Assembly: GCA_023333565.1 (NCBI GenBank)
Contig: JAJKFH010002994.1
Coordinates: 248,001 to 312,000 of the forward strand
Reading direction: 5' to 3'
From: Puffinus mauretanicus
Taxonomy: Eukaryota; Chordata; Aves; Procellariiformes; Procellariidae
DNA: 64,000 nucleotides
Below the pieces are notes generated by a model that worked only from the letters and a program-made list of their open reading frames with translations, did no database searches and had not been told where the DNA came from. The translations under genes and the position numbers were made by a program. The first letter of the stretch is position 1. Each line of letters begins with the position of its first letter. Of the stretch, positions 56,601 to 64,000 are shown piece by piece.

Positions 56601-59600
56601 CTCATCTCCTCTCGCCCGGGGCTGGGCACCATGCAGAGGTGTGCGATGCGTGCTGGCTTAAGCCAAGCCTTGCTGGGCAACTCCGAAAGGATGGGCTGAG
56701 AGTTGAGGTGGCTGCTGATGCTCTCGGCGGTAACTTGCTCTGGGTGTTGTGTGATGTTTGTTGCTTAATCCCGTAACGCCTCCGAGGGGACCAGGCTGCT
56801 GATGCTGGTGGGCTGCTCGGGTGTCTGTGCCTGGGTGGATGGGGAGCAGGGACTATATTTAGGAAAATGTGAAGATATAAGTGTCGTGTGCTGCAAATAG
56901 GGTACCTGTTATAAAGCTGGTTTGTTCTACATACCCTGTGACTTGCGCTGTGTCTTGCTGGATTTGAGTGTGTAGAAGTTTGAGAGAAAGGCTGCTATTT
57001 CCTGCTAAGGATGCGAGGCTCATTCTGCCATACTTGAAACAGGGCCTGAAGGTTAGTGTATCGCTGGGTCTCTCCTTATCAGGTGCCAGCTGCAGGGTGT
57101 GAGAAGGTCCCACGTCAGCTGGGGCCCCGTGGGAATGCCTTTTCTCCTTTGACACCACAGACGATGTAATCCTCTATCCCCGTGAGACCACAGTGTCCTT
57201 GGGTTGAGTTTGATCCTAGATCAAACGCAAAGTCCAGCTGAGACCTGGCTGGCATCACTTGGTGTACGTGGGAAGAACTGGAGCACAGCAGCTACAGGCG
57301 GACCCCTGGGTGTACGGCAAAGGGCACCAACATCTGCCATTGGGTTGTCCCATCTGCGGCGCCCACGGTCCCAGGGGTAGCCATTTCTGATAGCAAAGCC
57401 CTTGCAGGGCTTGTAGGGATCAGTTGGAGCACCTCTTCTCCCCCTCTAACCCTAACCTTTCTCCGTGGCGTCCTGGCCAGTGACTTGCTTGTCTCCCTTC
57501 TCTCTAGCTCACCCTGCACATGCCTGTCGTACCTCACAGCATGTCTGACTTCTCCTCTCTTTTTCTCATCTCTCTCCCTCTGCAGCGACACCAACCGAGC
57601 CAGAAGCAGTGGTGAAGAAGTACCTGGAAGAGGTGAAGGGCTCTCCTGCCGATGAGGTGAGAGGACAGTGAAGTGACTCCGGCTTGCCCAGTGGCCTGTT
57701 CACTGGGGTGCTGTGAAAACCACGGTGATGCCTGAGGACCATCCTTCCTTGGGCATCCCGTGTGGTAGATACTGCTGCTTGCAGTGGCACTGTTGATGCT
57801 GGGTGGAGAGGCCTCAGTGTTGCCTGAAGCCCACACGTGGTAACTGGGGACTTGTCCTCGTCAGAGGACTGTGACAGAGAAAGCATGGTGTGGGTTGAGT
57901 AGCTAATCCTGGCAATGTCTCCCCATTTCCCTTGGAGCTGGCTGCAGGGCCTGGGGTGGAGGAGGGAGTTTGACGTTGGTCTCCTCTCAGTGCTCATAGA
58001 GGTCAAAACTACAGAGATCAAAACCCTGCACTGGAGCTGCTCTGTAGAGGAGCAGGACATACCCGTACTCAGTTCCCACTCTCTTCTTTTGCTGTCCAAG
58101 AGCACAAGATGGGCTGATACCAGCCAGCTAAGGAAACCTGTCTCTGTGCCCTTAAACCTCAAAGGGAAGGATTAAAGTTGAAGGCAAATCTTCCTGAAGC
58201 ATCTCCTTGATCGCCTCCTTGGTGGGTCAGTCATTACGATCAGCCTGTGCTTGCACTACACAGTGGTTTTCTCCTTGCTGTCTTGGACTCTAGGACTGTA
58301 TCATCTGCATGGAGAAGCTGTCCTCCCCCTCAGGTTACGGTGACGCATGCGAGTGCAGCACAATCAAGCCGGAGACGGTCGGTCGTCTGACAAACTGCCA
58401 GCATTCCTTCCACATGCTCTGCATGCTGGCCATGTACTCCAACGGCAACAAGGTACCAAGCCGGCCCGTCCCCACCAGGTCCCCTGTGCCCGGGTGACTC
58501 GGCTGTGGAGCTCTGATGCCTGCTTCTCTCTCCGTACAGGATGGGAGTTTGCAGTGCCCCTCTTGTAAAACCATCTATGGAGAGAAAACCGGTACTCAGC
58601 CCAAAGGGAGGATGGAGGTCTCCACTTTTCCCCAGTCCCTCCCTGGCCACAAGGACTGTGGGACAATCCAGATTGTGTATCACATCAGCAGAGGCATCCA
58701 GGTGAGTGCACAGCATGCTCACAGGAACGGCTGCTAATGGATAGCACAAGCTGTGGAGCCTCCCAGAGAAGCACGGGGATCTAGTACAGTACCCGCTGGC
58801 AGCCCACCACTGAGCAGCCTAAGGTGCCTGGAGCCAGCAGCTGCACCGGCTGTTCTTCAACGTATGGATGACTTGAGTCTCCTCTGTGAAAGATCTTTTC
58901 CCCCTTCGAGTGTGGCCCCAGGGTCTACAACAGCCTTTCACCTATAGTGAAGACTAATGTCTGTGTGAAGCGGAGAGGAGACTCGGCCCACGCTCACAAG
59001 GTGGGGGAGATCCCAATGTCTTGTTTCGCAACCCATGTCTGAGGTTTCGGTGGTTGCAGTGAGCTTGCAAAAGTTTGAGCTGGGTGGTCTTTTTAGGGTG
59101 TCATCAGACCACATGGAAAAAGCTGTGGTATGGGGCTGTCTACCACCAGAATTTAAGTAATCTGAAGAGCTGGCTTTGTATCCCTATGTGAGACCCCTCT
59201 TGGAGGACCTGTAATACTCGCGTGTCCCATAAGAACAAGTCAGATACCTCATACTCATCATCAGCAATACCTTGCTCCTTTTACATGGAAGAGCTGCTTT
59301 GAGATGGACCTGTGTCAAATCCTGCTGCTGAGGGGTTGTCCAACTCATATGAAGATGGATGTGTCCGTGCTAAATACGTCTTATCTATTGCAGGGCCCTG
59401 AGCACCCCAACCCTGGGATGCCTTACACAGCAAGAGGCTTTCCTCGCTATTGTTATCTACCAGACAACGAGAAGGGCAGAAAGGTAAGGTATCACACCCT
59501 GATAACATGACCCTTCTCGGGTTGTCTCTTGGCCCTGTGTTGGTAGATTGGCACAACAAGGTTGCTTTTGGGAGTTGTCCTCGTGATGCTAACCAGCTAT

Positions 59601-60328
59601 TCTTAGTAGTTGTCCACGCTGTTTGTTCCTTACATGTATTTGTAACCCCTTTGAAGACCTTTGCTGCTTGTTCACAGCTTTGACTGTGAAGACGTACTCT
59701 CCTTCATCCCTTTACTAAACAAAATCCCGTCTGATCTTTTGGGAGGACACTCCTGGCCTGTCTTGGGCTATGCAGTTACAAGGGTTTGCACTTAAAACTG
59801 CTGAGCTCGGAAAGTCCGGCTGCTGTCTCTTCCCATCCCGGTTTCCTCTGGGTGGGTGTGTTTGTCTCAACTTGTGCCAGTATTTTTCACGTCCTGGAAG
59901 ATCAGCGTGTGCAAGGAACGGTCCTTCCCATCAGGGGAACCACATGGGTAACGAGGAGGTGAGGGAGATCCCTTCCGACGCTGGGATCTTTGGTTTCCTC
60001 TTGCTACGACAAGGATTTAGGCTGTTAAGCTTCTGGCAAGCTGCTTTCGTGGTTCATGTCTCCTAGCTGCTGAAGGCCAGCTTTGGTTTTTCTCCACCTT
60101 TAGGTCCTGGAGCTCCTGAGGGTGGCCTGGAAGAGACGCCTGATTTTCACAGTGGGCACCTCCAGCACCACCGGCGAGAGCAACACGGTGGTGTGGAACG
60201 AGATCCACCACAAGACAGAGATGGACACAAACCTGAGCGGCCACGGCTACCCTGACCCCAACTACCTGGACAATGTGCTGGCGGAGCTGGCCGCGCAGGG
60301 TGTCACCGAGGACTGCCTGAGACAATGA
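26377..60328 (+). CDS. DTX2: DTX2, E3 ubiquitin-protein ligase Deltex-2 (complete, nine coding exons)
   Basis: Joined from 26377-26683, 31361-31946, 41829-41887, 49037-49168, 57586-57656, 58294-58452, 58540-58701, 59394-59483 and 60104-60328. This is 1791 nt, 596 aa plus stop, with all junctions GT-AG and phases consistent. Domains: WWE1 (about 24-103), WWE2 (about 115-190), a Ser/Pro linker, a RING-H2 (C387, C390, C420, H422, H425, C428, C444, C447) and a DTC domain to the end. In mammals Deltex proteins are RING E3 ligases in Notch signalling; WWE domains bind Notch ankyrin repeats, and the DTC domain binds ADP-ribose/NAD+. The [14 protein letters not shown] and [10 protein letters not shown] motifs that form that pocket are all intact. 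SIPLG, APYIID-like and MPKPS wording identifies DTX2 rather than DTX1 or DTX4. Length is similar to the human protein (about 620 aa); a Ser/Pro segment present in the human protein is missing between exons 3 and 4. Confidence 0.95.
26684..31360 (+). other. DTX2: DTX2 intron 2
   Basis: About 4.7 kb of unique sequence between the two WWE exons, phase 1. No transposon or extra exon was recognised. It ends in a T-rich, C-rich polypyrimidine tract (31331-31355) before the CGCAG acceptor. Confidence 0.7.
31361..31946 (+). CDS. DTX2: DTX2 exon 3: WWE2 and start of the linker
   Basis: A 586-nt exon, acceptor CCCACGCAG, donor GTACAC, entering in phase 1 and leaving in phase 2. It begins [12 protein letters not shown], then [13 protein letters not shown] (second WWE), [30 protein letters not shown], a short Cys motif CSCQQC, then RYRHSM and [17 protein letters not shown]. 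All are DTX2-like. Without splicing, translation would stop four codons into the intron. A partial copy of this exon lies at 33034-33245. Confidence 0.93.
31947..41828 (+). other. DTX2: DTX2 intron 3
   Basis: 9.9 kb. It contains the partial exon 3 copy at 33034-33245; otherwise it looks unique, with short T/A runs. The human protein has an extra Ser/Pro-rich segment at this junction. I found no open, phase 2 to 2 exon here that would encode it, so it is either absent or too diverged to see. Confidence 0.6.
33034..33245 (+). pseudogene. Partial duplicate of DTX2 exon 3 (second half of WWE2), inside intron 3
   Basis: 212 bp aligning without gaps to 31486-31697, with about 14 mismatches by eye (about 93% identity). 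The frame is still open ([28 protein letters not shown] are readable), but one mismatch makes R to C in the basic stretch and another changes the CSCQQC motif to CSYQQC. Both ends fall inside the exon, so the parent splice sites were not copied. The only upstream AG that could enter this frame from exon 2 meets a stop after two codons. It is most likely a non-functional partial duplication, fairly recent or homogenised with its parent. Confidence 0.88.
41829..41887 (+). CDS. DTX2: DTX2 exon 4 (linker, MPKPS motif)
   Basis: A 59-nt exon, acceptor CTCTCCAG, donor GTAAGG, entering in phase 2 and leaving in phase 1. It encodes [21 protein letters not shown], of which MPKPS-V-QALAG is shared with mammalian DTX2. 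Confidence 0.9.
41888..49036 (+). other. DTX2: DTX2 intron 4
   Basis: 7.1 kb. A possible old CR1 remnant lies near 44865-44930. A T run of about 19 is at 48097-48115, and a short 15-bp tandem repeat (GTAACTTTTGGGGAG) near 48020-48052. No additional exon was recognised. Confidence 0.55.
44865..44930 (+). mobile_element. Possible CR1 3' remnant (weak)
   Basis: GGGGTGGACTAGGCGGTCATGTGAAGGCCCTTCTAATGCTATTT-like sequence, running over the span, resembles the CR1 3' block that normally reads GGACTAGATGACCTNNNGAGGTCCCTTCCAACCTT. Only this short block is similar and no tail repeat is visible. Confidence 0.35.
49037..49168 (+). CDS. DTX2: DTX2 exon 5 ([14 protein letters not shown], basic linker)
   Basis: A 132-nt exon, acceptor CGCTGTAG, donor GTAGTT, phase 1 in and out. 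It begins [17 protein letters not shown], the conserved Deltex motif before the RING, and continues into a Lys/Ser-rich segment ending EGRKVSKK. Confidence 0.92.
52240..52550. promoter_or_regulatory. CpG-rich patch inside DTX2 intron 5
   Basis: CpG density rises sharply here (for example GCCGGCCGGCACGGCGCTGC near 52372-52391) compared with the surrounding intron. It could be an intragenic CpG island. No TSS motif of note and no following open coding exon were found, so a promoter role is inference. Confidence 0.35.
56506..56592 (+). CDS. Candidate cassette exon of DTX2 (unverified)
   Basis: A strong polypyrimidine tract and acceptor (TCTCTCTTTTGCCTCCTGCCAG) precede 56506, and a consensus donor CCG|GTAAGG follows 56592. 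Length is 87 nt, phase 1 in and out, exactly what exons 5 and 6 require, and stop-free. It would add 29 residues with a hydrophobic, Trp-containing core ([16 protein letters not shown]). An internal acceptor TTTCCTAG gives a 45-nt version from 56548, also in frame. I do not recognise the segment from other Deltex proteins. Transcript support is unknown. Confidence 0.45.
57586..57656 (+). CDS. DTX2: DTX2 exon 6 (acidic helix before the RING)
   Basis: A 71-nt exon, acceptor CCTCTGCAG, donor GTGAGA, entering in phase 1 and leaving in phase 0. It encodes [17 protein letters not shown] and then KGSPADE, equivalent to the helix plus P-x-DE stretch that precedes DCIICME in Deltex proteins. Confidence 0.92.
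58294..58452 (+). CDS. DTX2: DTX2 exon 7 (RING finger, first three zinc pairs)
   Basis: 159 nt, phase 0 at both ends, acceptor GACTCTAG, donor GTACCA. It begins [16 protein letters not shown] and ends [11 protein letters not shown]. It supplies RING ligands C387, C390, C420, H422, H425 and C428. Two extra cysteines (C404, C406) lie in the variable loop. Confidence 0.95.
58540..58701 (+). CDS. DTX2: DTX2 exon 8 (RING end and DTC start)
   Basis: 162 nt, phase 0, acceptor CCGTACAG, donor GTGAGT. It begins [20 protein letters not shown], with C444 and C447 as the last RING zinc pair, then the start of the DTC domain ([17 protein letters not shown]). Confidence 0.95.
59394..59483 (+). CDS. DTX2: DTX2 exon 9 ([11 protein letters not shown] motif)
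   Basis: 90 nt, phase 0, acceptor CTATTGCAG, donor GTAAGG. It encodes [18 protein letters not shown] and then [12 protein letters not shown], the most conserved block of the Deltex C-terminal domain. Confidence 0.96.
60104..60328 (+). CDS. DTX2: DTX2 terminal coding exon 10 (ADP-ribose/NAD+-binding part of DTC)
   Basis: Acceptor CACCTTTAG ends at 60103; coding runs 225 nt to TGA at 60326-60328. It begins [18 protein letters not shown], then [17 protein letters not shown] and [12 protein letters not shown]. The Ser of TSSTTGE and the His residues of HHKTE and GHGYP correspond to residues that contact ADP-ribose in human DTX2, and all are present. Ends DCLRQ. Confidence 0.97.
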   Translation, partial: VLELLRVAWKRRLIFTVGTSSTTGESNTVVWNEIHHKTEMDTNLSGHGYPDPNYLDNVLAELAAQGVTEDCLRQ

Positions 60329-60790
60329 GCTGGGGTGGGGGCCCGGCTGTGCCGTGCACGCGTCGGGGGGCCCACCTAGTGCACTTATTCCTGTTGCCTT
60401 AAGTTCCTGTGTCTGACCGCCTGTCACACTGAGCAATAACACTGTACCGCGGGAGCCCTGCCTGCTCTCTACAGTCTTTTTTTTTTTGGGGGAGGGAAGG
60501 ATATTTTTGTAGAAACTGCGCTTGCGCCTCTGCGTGGGGTTGATGGCCACAGCCAGGACTGGCTGGGAGAGTGGTCCTGAGGTGACAGACCCCCTTGTGA
60601 AGGCAGAACCTTGCCCTGGTAATGCTGGGGGAGAGCGGGGTGTCTCGCTCCCTCTAGAGCAGCCGGAAAGCAATCGAGGGCCTCCCTCCGGCGCACCGCA
60701 GCTCCCTGTCTCTGAGGCACCTCTTACAGTGAAGCCTCCTGCCCCTGTATCTCTGCTTGGTCATAATAAACACTTCATTTCCACGGCAAG
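60329..60790 (+). other. DTX2: DTX2 3' UTR
   Basis: About 460 nt from the stop to the expected cleavage site. It holds a T9-11 run near 60476-60487. The end is placed about 20 nt after the AATAAA. Confidence 0.7.
60765..60770 (+). terminator. DTX2: AATAAA polyadenylation signal of DTX2
   Basis: Canonical AATAAA 437 nt after the stop codon, the first such hexamer downstream of it. Cleavage is expected at about 60780-60795. Confidence 0.8.
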
Positions 60791-61507
60791 TCGCTGCTTT
60801 GCCTTCAAGCTGCCTGATGGCTTGGGGTGCCTCCCCCTTCGGTGGCCCTCTCTGGGGGACCAGCCTGCTCCGTGGAGCTGGGGACACTCGATCCAGCCAG
60901 GAGAGAGGAGGGAAAGCTCTGCTCTGCTGGAGGGAATCTCTGCAGGGGCAGGACACTAGTCCCAGGGGTCAGGGCTTGCAGGCTGTCAGTGCTTCACCCG
61001 CAGGAGCCTGGCAGAGGTGACCCAGCAGTGTCACCTGGGGGGAAGTCACAGCCCCCTGCTCTTGCTGTGAACCGCCATCCCCTCTCCTATCGTCCTGAAG
61101 CCCTTCTGGCAGGACCTGCCCCTCTTTTCCCCTCTTTTTCCCCCCCTCTCTCAGGTGAAACAGCAGCAGTTTGGGGCTGTTTGTGCCCGGTGAAGCCTCT
61201 GCAGGGAGGAGGCTGTTGATCAGCTTTGTGCTGCCGCTGCAGGGAGTGCTGGTGCCACCAGGCGGTGACAGCCACCTTCCTCCTGCCTCTGCTGCCAGCT
61301 GGGCGGTGAGCAGGGTGGCACGATGCCAGGCTGCTAGCAGAGATACTCTCCAGGCAGGAGCATGTTCCTGCACCATGAACTCCGCCTGTTATGAGGGCTA
61401 GCACCCTGCGAAGCGGGTATTGCCCCAGTCCTGGTGGCCTTGCTGTACGTTGTCCCCCGGCTCTTGTCACCTGGTAGCTGAAGCCTTTCCAAGTGCTATT
61501 TCTGTAT
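60791..61507. other. 3' flank of DTX2, nothing assigned
   Basis: Unique GC-rich sequence between the DTX2 poly(A) site and a CR1 insertion. Open frames on both strands are short and lack domains or splice structure. Confidence 0.5.
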
Positions 61508-61509
61508 CA

Positions 61510-62090
61510 GAACTGGTGTGGCCAGCAGGAGCAGGGAGGTGATCGTGTCCCTGTACTGGGCACTGGTGAGGCCACACCTCGAATCCTGTGTTCAGTTCTG
61601 GGCCCCTCACCACAAGAAGGACATGGAGGGGCTGGAGCGTGTCCAGAGGAGGGCAACGAAGCTGGTGAAGGGCCTGGAGCACAAGTCTGATGGGGGGCGG
61701 CTGAGGGAACTGGGGGTGTTCAGCCTGGAGAAGAGGAGGCTGAGGGGAGACCTCATCGCGCTCTACAACTACCTGAAAGGAGGTTGTAGTGAGGTGGGGG
61801 TTGGTCTCTTCTCCCAAGTAACAGCGATAGGACGAGAGGAAATGGCCTCAAGTTGCGCCAAGGGAGGTTTAGATTGGACATTAGGAGAAATTTCTTTACT
61901 GAAAGAGTGGTCAGGCCTTGGAACAGGCTGCCCAGGGAAGTGGTGGAGTCCCCATCCCTGGAGGTATTTAAAAGACGTGTAGATGAGGCGCTTAGGGACA
62001 TGGTTTGGTGGTGGGCTTGGCAGTGCTGGGTTAACGGTTGGACTTGATGATCTTCAAGGTCTTTTCCAACCGTAATGATTCTATGATTCT
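61510..62090 (+). mobile_element. CR1 LINE, 5'-truncated, with ORF2 C-terminus
   Basis: A sense CR1 copy. The first part still reads as the end of ORF2 ([21 protein letters not shown], then [39 protein letters not shown]), followed by the 3' UTR (GGTTTAGATTGGACATTAGG, AGGCTGCCCAGGGAAGTGG, TTGGACTTGATGATCTTCAA) and the tail ATGATTCTATGATTCT ending at 62090. It is less diverged than the copy at 16.3 kb. It is truncated 5' of about 61510, as is usual for CR1, and cannot move by itself. Confidence 0.95.
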
Positions 62091-64000
62091 GGCTGTTTCT
62101 TTCCCTGTGGCCCCTGGTCCCAGGTGCAAGTCTCGGCAGCTCTGCCCGCATTAAATCCCTTTGACCCATCAGAGGTCCTGGTGCCAGCTGCCATTTCACC
62201 TCCTTCCTGGGAGATCCGGGACGTGGCCGTGCTTCGTGGCTCGGCATCCTCCTGGGATCAGCACGTCCTGGACCAGCAGAGGGGCAACTTTCTTTCTGTC
62301 ACCCCAATATGAAAATGAAAAGTTTTTCGGAGGCATCAAGGGCTGGAGCTTTCCCCAGTGTCCATCTTGTGCTTGCAGCCTCCTGGTTACCCTCTGCTGC
62401 AGGTTCTAGGGAGAAAGCCCTCAAACACCCAGCCGAGTCGGGATGCTGCAAAATTGGGAGCTTCTCGGGAGCAGCAGGTACGTGTCTGTGTGGTGCTGAG
62501 CTCTGCTCCTCTCCCGCCCTGGTTGCGAAAGGGAGAGATTTCGAGTTTAAACCTCGGCTTTCTATCCACAGATCATGTTCTCCCAGCAATCAAAACAGTG
62601 AACTGAAGCGAAAATTAAGCAGGATTCACCCAGCCCTGTACAAAGCAAGAATTTCCTGCTGAGTGTGGCCCAAGGCATCTTCAGCAGATGCTCCTGTGCG
62701 TGAATCCTCTGGAGCCTCCCTGCATCTGGGCTGGTCCAGGGCTGGGGCACCGCAGCGTGAGCTGGCCAGGCTTAGCCGCTCATCCCTGGCTGTCACGTCC
62801 TCCGCCACGAGGACATGAGGCATCTCCTAAAATCCTTGCCACATCGGGGCCGAGCCTTGAGACGGCTTAGCCCCCGCGGCGGGGGGATGCAGCGACGAAG
62901 GGGTGGAAAGCAGCAGAGCCGGGTGCTCGGGCACCGCTCGGCAGGGGGATGCAGGCAATGAAGGGGTGGAAAGCAGCAGAGCCGGGTGCTCGGGCACCAC
63001 TGCACGGGGAGATGCTTCGAAGCCGGTCCCCTCTCGGCCCTGGGGCAGGGGTAGCAGCCGGCGGAGGGGGAAGGCTCCCGGGCTGGCATGGGGCGAAAGC
63101 ACGACCGCGATGCCGTGGTGCCGGTTGGAGCCGGGAGGGGACAGAGCCCAAAATAAGTGCTTATAATGCTACCAGACGGGTCTGACCGAAAGGCTTGGGT
63201 CCCCCTGGCCCTAGCTGGAGACCCAGGGTGGAGGTTTCTCCCTTCCCCCTGCGGTGCCGGCTCGTTTGCAGCAGGGTGGTTATTATTAGCCGAGCCTTGA
63301 CCCCGCAGGTATGCTGGCCCAGTAGTGGGTACCGGCAGCTGAAACTGTGACTCAGTGTCCCCCTGCGTCACCCTGCCTCCTTCACCCCCCCAGGGGAACA
63401 CGAAGGAGGGCCCTGGGGTGGCAGACGGGGGGCTGGCATGTCCCCATGGGCACCTGCTGCTGGGGGGGGACCCTGGGGCAGGTATTGCGGGGTAGGAGGA
63501 GGGGGATCAGGCAGGGACGGGAGGAGGGATGGAGGCTGCAGCTGCGCCGGTTTTTCCCCTTGCAGCTGGACTGTGTAATCTTTGAATGCCCCATTTCCAC
63601 TTAATCTGAAGACGCAGTCCCGGCCCCTTCGGGAAGGGGGGGGGAAATCCCCTCCCACGCAGGAGTGGGCAGCCGCTGCCCTTGGCAAACACCGGAGAAG
63701 GAGCACTTGAACCCCTCTGCCTGGAGAGCAGCTGGGGGGGGCAGCGGTGGGGGCCCCTGAGCTGTGGCGCAGCTCCTATTGCAGGGTCGCTGCCCCTGGC
63801 CCCGTCCCAAGGGTTTGGGGGAGCCTTTCCCCAGGGAGGGGGGGCCATGGCCCGGCCCCACTGCCAGCAAGGGGGAAGGTTGGATGGGGAAATGTCAGCA
63901 TGGGGTGGCCCTGGAGCTTGGGTGCCTCCGCGTCCCCAGCGTTGGGTGGGACCGTTTGCCTTGAACACTTGGGGTTTTGGGTGAGTTTTGGGTGTGATGG
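62091..64000. other. Downstream flank, no gene assigned
   Basis: GC-rich sequence with many short open frames in all directions. It includes the two-copy repeat at 62884-63006 and several G runs after 63460. In mammals UPK3B follows DTX2, but I see no exon that I could assign to it before the window ends. Confidence 0.4.
62884..63006. repeat. Two-copy tandem repeat, period 62/63 bp
   Basis: GGGATGCAG followed by GAAGGGGTGGAAAGCAGCAG and AGCCGGGTGCTCGGGCACC occurs twice, offset by 62 bases at the start and 63 further on. The copies differ by a few substitutions and one indel. No coding meaning seen. Confidence 0.9.

Larger units (their letters stand above)
49169..57585 (+). other. DTX2: DTX2 intron 5
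   Basis: 8.4 kb, both flanks phase 1. It contains a CpG-rich patch at about 52240-52550, a purine-rich tract at 50340-50510, and a candidate cassette exon at 56506-56592. Long open frames at 50.6-51.7 kb on the plus strand reflect GC-rich composition; they show no domain. Confidence 0.6.

Noticed and set aside
61518..61982. 154-codon open frame after DTX2
   Set aside because: It is the C-terminal ORF2 remnant of a 5'-truncated CR1 element, not a host gene.

Overview
This is vertebrate nuclear DNA, almost certainly from a bird. Two CR1 LINE fragments end in the ATTCTATG/ATTCCATG-type tail typical of avian CR1. Genes are split into short exons, GC content is high and minisatellites are dense, which fits a small avian chromosome. 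Most long open frames in the window are not genes.

Two protein-coding genes can be read, lying head to head. On the minus strand (positions 574 to 8060, continuing past the left edge) is the 5' half of SSC4D, a secreted or surface protein with group B SRCR domains. I recovered a signal-peptide exon, a 36-nt microexon, SRCR domain 1, a 72-nt linker exon and SRCR domain 2, all with matching splice phases. On the plus strand (about 21.14 kb to 60.79 kb) is a complete DTX2 (Deltex E3 ubiquitin ligase 2). It has a CpG-island promoter, a non-coding first exon, nine coding exons (1791 nt, 596 residues plus stop) and an AATAAA signal. Its order is WWE1, WWE2, a Pro/Ser linker, a RING-H2 finger and a Deltex C-terminal (DTC) domain.

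Layout: 1 to 8060, SSC4D exons and introns. 8.06 to 21.05 kb, an intergenic or SSC4D 5' interval with a 10/11-bp minisatellite (10.9 to 11.6 kb), a 27-bp minisatellite (13.0 to 13.4 kb), a CR1 copy (16.3 to 16.6 kb) and a G-rich then CA-rich tract (20.25 to 21.06 kb). 21.05 to 21.7 kb, DTX2 promoter and CpG island. 21.2 to 60.8 kb, DTX2. 60.8 to 64 kb, 3' flank with another CR1 copy and a two-copy 62/63-bp repeat.

Main items for a second look: a 212-bp gapless copy of part of DTX2 exon 3 (the second half of WWE2) lying about 1.3 kb into intron 3; a phase-matched, stop-free candidate cassette exon in DTX2 intron 5; a start-stop uORF in strong context before the DTX2 ATG; a run of GGGGCC and GGGCA units at the first DTX2 donor; and a CpG-rich patch inside intron 5. 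I found no convincing new multi-gene system. SSC4D and DTX2 are neighbours in the mammalian SSC4D-ZP3-DTX2 block, and I saw no ZP-domain exon between them here.
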